Assembly (NCBI GenBank): GCA_964612185.1
Contig: CAZTCR010000006.1
Coordinates: 33,175 to 97,174 of the forward strand
DNA length: 64,000 nt
Origin: UBA1447 sp964612185
Lineage (GTDB): Bacteria > Bacillota > Clostridia > Oscillospirales > Acutalibacteraceae
Reading direction: 5' to 3'
Both the position numbers and the translations under genes were made by a program. The notes beneath the pieces are model-generated. The model was not told where the DNA came from. It did not search any database and saw nothing but the letters and a program-made list of their open reading frames with translations. Positions 16,891 to 23,967 of the stretch are shown piece after piece; within the stretch, counting starts at the first letter, position 1, and each line of letters opens with the position of its first letter.

Positions 16891-17184
16891 CTTCGAAGGG
16901 GTTACCGCATAGAACCACATTACGGATTATATGCGGTGGGGGGATTCATAAATCGCATGAAGATTTAATCACCCGTCGGACCTCGGCCTGGCGATGCTAT
17001 CGCCATCCACCCATCTTTGAAAAAGAGGGCTTTTAAATGCTCCTTTTACAAAGGAAATTCCCCTGTTATGGGGAAAATCCCTGCGGGGGTCATGTCACGA
17101 AGTGACAAAAGGGTTCCCGTTTTCGGAGAAAACTGTCACCGACAGGTGACTGAGGATTAAACTAAATCCATGCAAGGAGAAAAC

Positions 17185-18393
17185 ATGCTCACCGTCAAAT
17201 CACTTGAAGAAGCGCTGCAGATCTGCAAAACCGAATTCGGCAACAGCCACACCGCGGCCGAAACCGTCGCGCTTAGCAACGCGGACGGCCGAGTGCTTCA
17301 TGACGATATCATTGCGGATGAATATATCCCCGGCTTTGACCGTTCCACAGTGGACGGCATCGCCGTAATTGCCGCGGACACCTTCGGCAGCAGTGACAGT
17401 ATGCCCGCGCAGTTAACCTTTATGGGCGAAATTCTCATGGGGCAGGACAGCGAACTTGCTCTTCACCCCGGCGAATGCGCCGGCGTTTCCACCGGCGGCA
17501 AGCTGCCCGGCGGCGCGGACGCGGTCGTGATGGTGGAGTATACCGAGGATTTCAGCGATGGCTTCCGTTATATTGCAAAGCCCGTGAGTGTTCGGGAAAA
17601 TGTGGTGCTCAAAGGCGACGATGTCCGCCCCGGCAAACCGGTGCTCAAACAATCAATTCGCTTGACCCCGAAAGAAATCGGTACGCTCGCGGCGCTTGGT
17701 AAAACCGCGGTTGCTGTTTATAAAAAGCCCGTTGTCGGCATAATTTCAACCGGCGATGAGATTGTCCCGGTGGAACAAACCCCAAACGGCGCCCAGGTGC
17801 GCGATGTGAACACGCATTTGCTTGTTTCCGCTGTCAACGCCTGCGGGGGCGAAGCGCTGTCTTTCGGTATTGTGCAAGATGATGAAGCCTCACTTACCGC
17901 CGCTATCGAAGCGGCTTTGCCGCGCTGCGATGTGCTGCTGATATCCGGCGGCTCCTCCGCAGGCGAAAAAGATATGACCGCCAAAATCATCGGCAATTTG
18001 GGTGAAGTTCTGGTGCACGGTATCGCTATTAAACCCGGCAAGCCGACCATCGTTGGTTCTGTTAACGGCAAGCCGGTCATCGGTCTGCCAGGCCACCCGG
18101 TTTCGGCTTATTTCATCTTTTATCTACTTGTCCGTCAAGTCATCTGCTCACTCAATAACACAAACCCCTTGCTTTTTACAAGCCGGGGTGTTTTGGGTGT
18201 CAATATTCCGTCTAACCACGGGCGGGAGGAATATGTGCCGGTTATAAGACAGGGGGACGGTTCAACGGTCTTGCCCGCTCCTGTGAAATCGGGGCTGATT
18301 ACCCTGTTGAGCGAAGCGGACGGGTTCATCCGGGTTGACCGCGACTGCGAAGGGCTGATGAAGGGTGACGAGGTGCAGGTGTATTTGTTTTAA
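17185..18393 (+). CDS. moeA: Molybdopterin molybdotransferase MoeA
   Basis: A 402-residue MoeA that inserts molybdate or tungstate into adenylylated molybdopterin. Visible signatures: FDRSTVDGIAV (about 51-61), GKLPGGADAVVMVEYTE (about 105-121), VGIISTGDEIV (about 184-194), LISGGSSAGEKD (about 253-264) and HGIAIKPGKPTIVG with GLPGHPVSAYF. Four MoeA domains are intact and the length is normal. AAGGAGA before ATG 17185 fixes the start; the ATG at 17170 would lie before it. Because the window encodes AOR and tungstate uptake, tungsten is the likely metal (inference). A second MoeA homologue lies at 20464. Confidence 0.93.
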   Translation: MLTVKSLEEALQICKTEFGNSHTAAETVALSNADGRVLHDDIIADEYIPGFDRSTVDGIAVIAADTFGSSDSMPAQLTFMGEILMGQDSELALHPGECAGVSTGGKLPGGADAVVMVEYTEDFSDGFRYIAKPVSVRENVVLKGDDVRPGKPVLKQSIRLTPKEIGTLAALGKTAVAVYKKPVVGIISTGDEIVPVEQTPNGAQVRDVNTHLLVSAVNACGGEALSFGIVQDDEASLTAAIEAALPRCDVLLISGGSSAGEKDMTAKIIGNLGEVLVHGIAIKPGKPTIVGSVNGKPVIGLPGHPVSAYFIFYLLVRQVICSLNNTNPLLFTSRGVLGVNIPSNHGREEYVPVIRQGDGSTVLPAPVKSGLITLLSEADGFIRVDRDCEGLMKGDEVQVYLF

Positions 18394-18411
18394 CCTTTGA
18401 TGAGCTGCATA

Positions 18412-18449
18412 AATCCCGCCCGTGGCACATTTTACCGAAGGGCGGGATT
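18412..18449. terminator. Hairpin between convergent moeA and MOSC genes
   Basis: AATCCCGCCC (18412-18421) and GGGCGGGATT (18440-18449) form a perfect 10-bp stem with an 18-nt loop, followed by ATTTATAT. It is placed to end both converging transcripts. Confidence 0.55.
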
Positions 18450-18493
18450 ATTTATATCCTTATCCACTTAAAACTATTTGCCATCGAGTCACC

Positions 18494-18940
18494 TCAGCAA
18501 ACCTCAATACTGTCCCCTGCTTTGATCTCGCCGCCTTTGATCACCCGGGCGAAAATACCTTCTGTTGGCATGATGCATTTGCCGACGATTTTGGATATTT
18601 CGCAGCCGGTATGGCACTCTTTGCCGATTTGGGTCACTTCAAGCTCTGCCTCACCGATTTTCAGTACGGTGCCGACAGGCAGTGTATAGAGCTCAATGCC
18701 CGATGTCGTAATATTCTCCGCAAAAGACCCTTCGCAAATACCTTTGACACGGTTTGGGTCCTTGGCCTGCGCTTTGGATTTTTCAACACTCTCAAGGGCC
18801 AGTAAACTCACCTGCCGGTGCCAGTTGCCGCCGTGCGCGTCGCCCTCCAGCCCGAAATTCTCAATTAAAACAGCTTTTTCAACCGTCTTTTTGACGGTTC
18901 CTTTTTTTTCGCTGATGTTAACAGCAACCACTTTCGCCAT
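18494..18940 (-). CDS. MOSC-domain protein
   Basis: A 148-residue stand-alone MOSC domain (the domain of Moco sulfurase C-termini), with GLEGDAHGGNWHRQVSLL (about 29-46), GSFAENITTSGIEL and a conserved Cys in IGKECHTGCEI (about 105-115). Such small proteins are linked to sulfur or pyranopterin handling and are often fused to, or next to, mog and moa genes. AAGGAG 8 nt before ATG 18940 gives the start. It is the last gene of the moeA/PBP-moaC-moaA-MOSC operon. Confidence 0.9.
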   Translation of the reverse strand: MAKVVAVNISEKKGTVKKTVEKAVLIENFGLEGDAHGGNWHRQVSLLALESVEKSKAQAKDPNRVKGICEGSFAENITTSGIELYTLPVGTVLKIGEAELEVTQIGKECHTGCEISKIVGKCIMPTEGIFARVIKGGEIKAGDSIEVC

Positions 18941-19006
18941 AAAGTTTACTCCTTTATTGATTCTGCTATTTTTATTCAGAAATGTGAAAGTCCTGACTTT
19001 CATGAT

Positions 19007-19951
19007 TTAACCGCCAATATTCTGCAGTGTATACCCGACCGAACAGCCGCGCTCAAAATGATGCCCTGTGGGTTTGCCGAGGATTGCGGTTTTGATGGTT
19101 TCAACCAGTTTTGTCTCGTCATTTAAAAATGGTTTGATGTCCGTTTTTTCTTCGCTGCCCAAGCACGGCATCAAACTGCCGTCCGCCAATACGCGCACCC
19201 GGTTGCAGGCATGGCAGAACTTCTCTGTCATGGGGCTGATAAAGCCGACCTTGCCCTGCCAGTTGGGCGCTGTATAATCAACCGACGGCTGCGCGCGCGA
19301 AAAGCCTTCCACGGGCGTCAAATACGGATGGCGCGCCAGGATTTCACTGTTCGGGACGATCCCGCCGCCGTTATCGCCTGGGGCAAACGGCATCAGCTCG
19401 ATAAAACGCACCGTCACCGGGTTTTTGCGGGCATACAGGATAAAATCTTCTGCCTCATCGTCATTAACGCCCCTCATCAGCACCACATTGATGTGTAAAG
19501 GGGTTAAGCTTGTCACCAGTGCGGCATCGATTCCATTGAGCGCGTCGGAAAGGTTACCGCCGCCCGTGATTTCCTTGTAACGCAAGGGTTTAAGTGAATC
19601 CAGGCTGATATTGACACGCTGCAGCCCGGCTGCTTTCAGTTCGCCCGCAAGGGCGTGTGTGAGCAAAACGCCGTTGGTTGTGGCGCTGATGTCCCGCAAG
19701 CCTTCTATGGCGGCTGTCTGGCCGACAATTTCAGTTAAATCCCGCCGCAGGAGCGGTTCTCCGCCGGTCAAACGCAGTTTTGTGATGCCGCATTGTACAA
19801 ATGCCCGCACAACCTGCTGAATTTCAAACGGCCCCAACTCGTCTTTGGCCGAAAGACAGTTTCGATTGCCGCAGTAGCCGCAATTCAAGTTGCAGCGCTG
19901 TGTGAGCGAAAAACGCAGGTAATCCACTTTTCGGTTGAACCGGTCGGTCAT
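19007..19951 (-). CDS. moaA: GTP 3',8-cyclase MoaA
   Basis: A 314-residue radical-SAM enzyme for the first step of molybdopterin synthesis (GTP to 3',8-cyclo-H2GTP). The N-terminal cluster motif is CNLNCGYC (about 20-27) and TGGEPLLR follows at about 64. The C-terminal cluster has FCHACNRVRVLADGSLMPCLG (about 252-272). The C-terminal Gly-Gly (NIGG) required for activity is present. GGAG 8 nt before ATG 19951 supports the start. It is 24 nt downstream of moaC. Confidence 0.95.
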   Translation of the reverse strand: MTDRFNRKVDYLRFSLTQRCNLNCGYCGNRNCLSAKDELGPFEIQQVVRAFVQCGITKLRLTGGEPLLRRDLTEIVGQTAAIEGLRDISATTNGVLLTHALAGELKAAGLQRVNISLDSLKPLRYKEITGGGNLSDALNGIDAALVTSLTPLHINVVLMRGVNDDEAEDFILYARKNPVTVRFIELMPFAPGDNGGGIVPNSEILARHPYLTPVEGFSRAQPSVDYTAPNWQGKVGFISPMTEKFCHACNRVRVLADGSLMPCLGSEEKTDIKPFLNDETKLVETIKTAILGKPTGHHFERGCSVGYTLQNIGG

Positions 19952-19975
19952 CGGATATTTCTCCAAACTACGGCG

Positions 19976-20443
19976 TCAAGCCGTGTAGGTTCCGGATTTG
20001 CCGCCTCTTTTTTCCAGCAGTTTAATTTCACTCACCGTCAGCCCACGGTCCACGGCTTTACACATGTCATACACCGTCAGCGCGGCTATCGAAACGGCGG
20101 TCATGGCTTCCATCTCGATACCGGTTTTATAGGTGCATTCTGCTGCGGCCAGAATAACCAGCGTGTCCGGTTCCACAACCCGAAAGGTGACTTCTACACT
20201 GTCTATGGGGATGTTGTGGCAAAGCGGGATAAGTTCATTTGTCTTTTTGGCCGCCATAATCCCGGCAATGCGGGCAGCGGCAAAGGCATCCCCCTTCGGC
20301 AGACCGTTTGAAGTGATGAGCAGAAGGGTTTCCGGCTGCATCTTTAATACTGCCTGCGCCAGGGCATACCGGGCAGAACTCTGCTTTTCGCCGATGTTGA
20401 CCATAGAAGCTTCGCCTTGTTCGTTCAAGTGTGATAACGGCAT
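19976..20443 (-). CDS. moaC: Cyclic pyranopterin monophosphate synthase MoaC
   Basis: A 155-residue MoaC that converts the MoaA product to cPMP. Family residues are in IPLCHNIPID (about 71-80), KTGIEMEAMTAVSIAAL (about 107-123) and LLEKRGGKSG at the C-terminus. GGGAG precedes ATG 20443. It sits 20 nt after the MoeA-fusion gene and 24 nt before moaA, so the three are one transcription unit. Confidence 0.95.
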   Translation of the reverse strand: MPLSHLNEQGEASMVNIGEKQSSARYALAQAVLKMQPETLLLITSNGLPKGDAFAAARIAGIMAAKKTNELIPLCHNIPIDSVEVTFRVVEPDTLVILAAAECTYKTGIEMEAMTAVSIAALTVYDMCKAVDRGLTVSEIKLLEKRGGKSGTYTA

Positions 20444-20463
20444 GGTGTTCTCCCCCTTGTTTT

Positions 20464-22371
20464 TTACAACTGCGCTTTGATTGTGCCCGGATTCTTGAAG
20501 GTGTATCCGCCCATTTCAACCAGCCGGTCTTTAAAATCACCGCTTTGAAGGACCTTTATAAACGCTTGAACACCCTCGTTGTCCAAATCCTCCGTGCGGC
20601 AGATAAAATCATATTGCTCGACAGCAACCGGTATAAAATCCAGCTCATAAATCTTTGCCGCCGAAAAAATGCCAAGCCCGGTATCCGCGCTGCCTGCTTT
20701 TATCAGTGCCGCAACGGCTGTATGGGTAAATTCCTCCCGGTTATAACCGTATACTTTATCCGGATTGACACCGTGTTTTTTTGCGAGAAAATCGCAGAGA
20801 ATCCGGGTGCCGGACCCCCGCTGCCTGTTGACAAATGAAATGCCGGTTTTCGCGATGTCCGCAAAGCTTGTAATCCCCTTCGGGTTGCCGGCGGCTGTCA
20901 TAAAACCCTGTGTTCTGCCGACACCCTCTATGAGCGAAATCCCGCCGTCAGGAAAATAGGTTTTCAAATAAGACAGATTGTATTCGCCCGCTTCGTCCAG
21001 CAGATGAATTCCGCCGATGTGCGCCTGCCTTGACTTGATGGCCATGATGGCGCCTATACTGCCGACATGGGCGGATGAAACCGCCCTGCCGGAACCGCTT
21101 CGTTTGAGAATATCCGCAACTTCATCAACAAGCGGGTCATGGCTGCCGGTAACAACCAGCATATTCTCAATCTCACGAAGGTCTTTCAAAAGTTGAACCC
21201 GCACCTTTTCGCCGCTCTCATAGCCTTCACAATTCTGCGGGATATCCATCATACCGTGTGCGTTGGTAAAACTGGTGATAACACCTGCGCCCCTGTTGAG
21301 CGGTATAGCGGTCAATCCACCGCCGGCACAACTCAATCTGACGCGCACAAATTCGCGGTACTTGAGGGACGACGCGATTTTTTTTGAAAGAACAGCCTCT
21401 GCGGTTTTCGTCTCCCCCGCTCCGCGGCAAAGCAGGCGGTCAATAACCGGACGCACGATTTTTTCCATCACCAGGATAGCCGAAACGCTGTAACCCGGCA
21501 CCCCGATACACGGTACAGAACCCAAACAGCCTAAAACAGCCGGCTTGCCGGGTTTGATAGCGATGCCGTGCAGTACAAGGGTCCCGGTGTTTTTAATCGC
21601 CGTCGCGGTGTAATCCTCCCGCCCTGCGGAAGAACCCGCAATTACAAGTACCATATCGCACTCGGCGGCAGCTCTTTTTATTGCCTGCTCAATCAGCGGC
21701 AGCTTGTCCGGTGTGATCGGGTAGGTGTTTGCCAAGGCACCCCATTCGCGGAGCATACCGGTAAAAATAACCGAATTAAACTCCACAATGTCTCCGCTTT
21801 TCGGCTGCGCCGTCGGGGGCACAATTTCGTCACCGGTCGGGATAATGCCGACAACCGGTCGGCATAAAACATCAACCGCTAAATGCCCGCCGGCTAACAG
21901 AGCACCTGCCATCGCGGGTGTTATTTGTGTGTAGGAGGGCATGAGCATATCACCTTCGCAGATATCCTCGCCAATCTGCCGCACATTCTGCCAAGGCACC
22001 GCCGCCGTAAAAAGCAGCACACAACCGTCGCCGTCTTCCACAACATCCTCAACCATCACAACACAATCCGCACCCGCGGGCAGCGGGTCTCCGGTGTCCA
22101 TAACAGTAAAATCGCCCGGAGAAAGACGAGCCGGCGCGAGTTCCGACGCTCCGAATGTGCGTTTTGCCTCAAGGGCAATGCCGTCCATAGCGCTCGCATT
22201 GTAGTGCGGTGAACAAATCTTTGCGTACACCGCGCGCGCCGATATTCTGCCGAAGGAATCGGCACTTTGAATGGTTTCCGTTTTACAGGAAAGCCCCGCG
22301 TCTGTAAGCGCGGAGCTGTATTGTTCCACAGCCTCGTCGAGAGGGATATTGTTGAGATAATTGTGCTTCAT
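20464..22371 (-). CDS. MoeA fused to a C-terminal periplasmic-binding-like domain
   Basis: A 635-residue two-part protein. Residues 1-400 are a MoeA homologue (SAMDGIAL, GDPLPAGADCVVMVEDV, VGIIPTGDEIV, VIAGSSAGREDY, HGIAIKPGKPAVLG, GVPGYSVSAI). Residues about 415-635 are a PBP-like domain, as in LysR-associated or PBP_like MoeA fusions (MLVVTGSHDPLVD, SAHVGSIGAI, GITSFADI, FVNRQRGSGTR, GLGIFSAAK). The second half resembles an oxyanion-binding fold without a signal peptide, so it could bind molybdate, tungstate or a cofactor in the cytoplasm. The usual H-P-V of MoeA (GLPGHPVS) is Y-S-V here (GVPGYSVS). Start ATG 22371 has only a weak ribosome site. Confidence 0.88.
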   Translation of the reverse strand: MKHNYLNNIPLDEAVEQYSSALTDAGLSCKTETIQSADSFGRISARAVYAKICSPHYNASAMDGIALEAKRTFGASELAPARLSPGDFTVMDTGDPLPAGADCVVMVEDVVEDGDGCVLLFTAAVPWQNVRQIGEDICEGDMLMPSYTQITPAMAGALLAGGHLAVDVLCRPVVGIIPTGDEIVPPTAQPKSGDIVEFNSVIFTGMLREWGALANTYPITPDKLPLIEQAIKRAAAECDMVLVIAGSSAGREDYTATAIKNTGTLVLHGIAIKPGKPAVLGCLGSVPCIGVPGYSVSAILVMEKIVRPVIDRLLCRGAGETKTAEAVLSKKIASSLKYREFVRVRLSCAGGGLTAIPLNRGAGVITSFTNAHGMMDIPQNCEGYESGEKVRVQLLKDLREIENMLVVTGSHDPLVDEVADILKRSGSGRAVSSAHVGSIGAIMAIKSRQAHIGGIHLLDEAGEYNLSYLKTYFPDGGISLIEGVGRTQGFMTAAGNPKGITSFADIAKTGISFVNRQRGSGTRILCDFLAKKHGVNPDKVYGYNREEFTHTAVAALIKAGSADTGLGIFSAAKIYELDFIPVAVEQYDFICRTEDLDNEGVQAFIKVLQSGDFKDRLVEMGGYTFKNPGTIKAQL

Positions 22372-22400
22372 CTGCGAACCCCGCTGTCTGTTTATTGCTG

Positions 22401-22425
22401 CGGGACGGAAAACCCGTCCCCTACA
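22401..22425. repeat. GGGACGG/CCGTCCC palindromic repeat
   Basis: CGGGACGG-AAAAC-CCGTCCCCTACA, same orientation as the copy at 2670, in the leader of the MoeA-fusion operon. Confidence 0.8.
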
Positions 22426-22471
22426 ATGTGATAATATCACAAATTAGCCCATTTATATTTTTATTTCTGAA

Positions 22472-23836
22472 TTATGCGACATCGTCCCTTGTCAGTATTC
22501 TGATCCACTTAAACCGGTTCACCTTCACTACCGCGACGGCGCATTTGAGGATTTGGTCTGACTTGAGGCAGGCAAAGGTGACTATCACCGGCAGCCTAAA
22601 CACAAACGCGGACAGCACGGACAGCGGCAGGACAATAAACCATTGAAACACAATATCATTGAACAACACAAACTTTGTATCTCCGCCGCCTGCCACAATC
22701 CCCGTGAGCGACGGCATCTGGTACGCCGTGCCGATCACCGTCACACAAAGCACAACAATAAACCAACCGGCCAGGTCGCCGGTAACAGGGGAAACATTGT
22801 AAAGGTCGATTATAAATGCCTTACCGGCAAGCAGCATCAAGCTTGTCGCAACGCCAATACCAAGGAAAAGCAGCTGCAGCGTTTTTGCGTACTGCTTGAC
22901 TTTGTTCATATCCCCTTGACCGACGGCCTTGCCGATAATCACATTGGACGAATTGGACGACCCGCCAGCGACAACAATCGCCACTTGAAAAATAGTCGTC
23001 GCGATGCTCGAGGCGGCGATGGTCGATGCCCCCAGCCGCCCGAGGATGGCGCCCTGCACGGCCATCGCAATTCCCCAGGATGTGGTGGAAAGCACGGTGG
23101 GCAGGCCGGTTCTTCTGAAATCCAGCAAATAGCTTTTTTCGACTTTCATGATATCTTTAACCCTCAGCCTGAGTTTCTTGTCAAAAAACGCGGCATAGGT
23201 AAGGACAAAAGCCAATTCAAAGATTCTCGCGATCAGGGTTGCCAGCGCAGCGCCCCGGATACCCATTTCAGGCATGCCGAATTTACCGTAAATCAACATG
23301 TAATTAAGTGACACATTGATGAAGAGCGCCGAAAAAGAAACCCAAAAACCGATCTTCACCGTTTCCACGCTGCGCAGCACGCCGAGTGTTACGGTTGTCA
23401 CGGCGAAAATGCAGTAGGAAAAACAGATGATCCGCAGGTATTGAACGCCTTCATTGATAACCGCCGGTTCATTGGTCAAAAGCCCCAAAACCTGAGCAGG
23501 TATGAATAAAGACAGTGCCATGATAACAACGCTCATCCCGACAGCGAGCCAAAAAGCAACGGAAAATATTTTCTTAATCGGTTGTGTCTGCCGTTTGCCC
23601 CAGTACTGCGCAGCGATAACCACCATGCCCGCGACGATACCGTTAAGAATCATTTGCAGCAAAAACTGAATTTGATTGCAGACCGCCGCGCCGCTGAGCG
23701 AAAGTTCGCTGTAAGCGCCAAGCATGATGCTGTCCGCTAAATTCACGCTGAAAGCCACCAGATTCTGCAGTGCAATCATGAATGTCAGCGTAAAAAATGT
23801 TTTATAAAACGCCTTTTCTTTGACAAAAAAACTCAT
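22472..23836 (-). CDS. MATE-family efflux transporter
   Basis: A 454-residue protein with 12 predicted hydrophobic helices in two similar halves, as in cation-coupled multidrug and toxin extrusion proteins. The N-half opening ALQNLVAFSVNLADSIMLG and the repeat-half GLPTVLSTTSWGIAMAVQGAILGRLG are typical. Substrate is unknown. GGAGG 8 nt before ATG 23836 sets the start. A divergent -35/-10 pair (TTGACA/TAAACT on the minus strand, 23922 to 23894) may drive it. Confidence 0.92.
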   Translation of the reverse strand: MSFFVKEKAFYKTFFTLTFMIALQNLVAFSVNLADSIMLGAYSELSLSGAAVCNQIQFLLQMILNGIVAGMVVIAAQYWGKRQTQPIKKIFSVAFWLAVGMSVVIMALSLFIPAQVLGLLTNEPAVINEGVQYLRIICFSYCIFAVTTVTLGVLRSVETVKIGFWVSFSALFINVSLNYMLIYGKFGMPEMGIRGAALATLIARIFELAFVLTYAAFFDKKLRLRVKDIMKVEKSYLLDFRRTGLPTVLSTTSWGIAMAVQGAILGRLGASTIAASSIATTIFQVAIVVAGGSSNSSNVIIGKAVGQGDMNKVKQYAKTLQLLFLGIGVATSLMLLAGKAFIIDLYNVSPVTGDLAGWFIVVLCVTVIGTAYQMPSLTGIVAGGGDTKFVLFNDIVFQWFIVLPLSVLSAFVFRLPVIVTFACLKSDQILKCAVAVVKVNRFKWIRILTRDDVA

Positions 23837-23893
23837 CGCGGGTGCCTCCAAAGAACCGAAGATTGTCGGGTTTTATAGTTCTTTACAGCGGCG

Positions 23894-23922
23894 AGTTTAT
23901 CATATATACTGTTGTGTGTCAA
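23894..23922 (-). promoter_or_regulatory. Candidate promoter for the MATE gene
   Basis: On the minus strand TTGACA (23922-23917) and TAAACT (23899-23894) are 17 nt apart, about 45 nt before the ribosome site. The -10 matches weakly. Confidence 0.35.
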
Positions 23923-23967
23923 CAAATCAACCCATTCAAATACAGGCAGTGATAAAAGGAGGCAATC

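Larger units (their letters stand above)
16621..17184. other. Repeat-rich intergenic region between tupC and moeA
   Basis: 564 bp with no credible gene. It contains the GTTAGTG tandem repeat, a GGGACGG palindrome, the 159-bp dispersed element and at least one more degenerate hairpin block ending at the moeA ribosome site (17060-17158, with GTCACGAAGTGAC at 17094 and GTCACCGACAGGTGAC near 17133). A 67-codon open frame at 16833 lies wholly inside repeats and is not credited. Confidence 0.8.

Noticed and set aside
16833..17036. 67-codon ORF between tupC and moeA
   Set aside because: It lies wholly in dispersed repeat DNA, and its translation is R/G/H-rich with no family resemblance.
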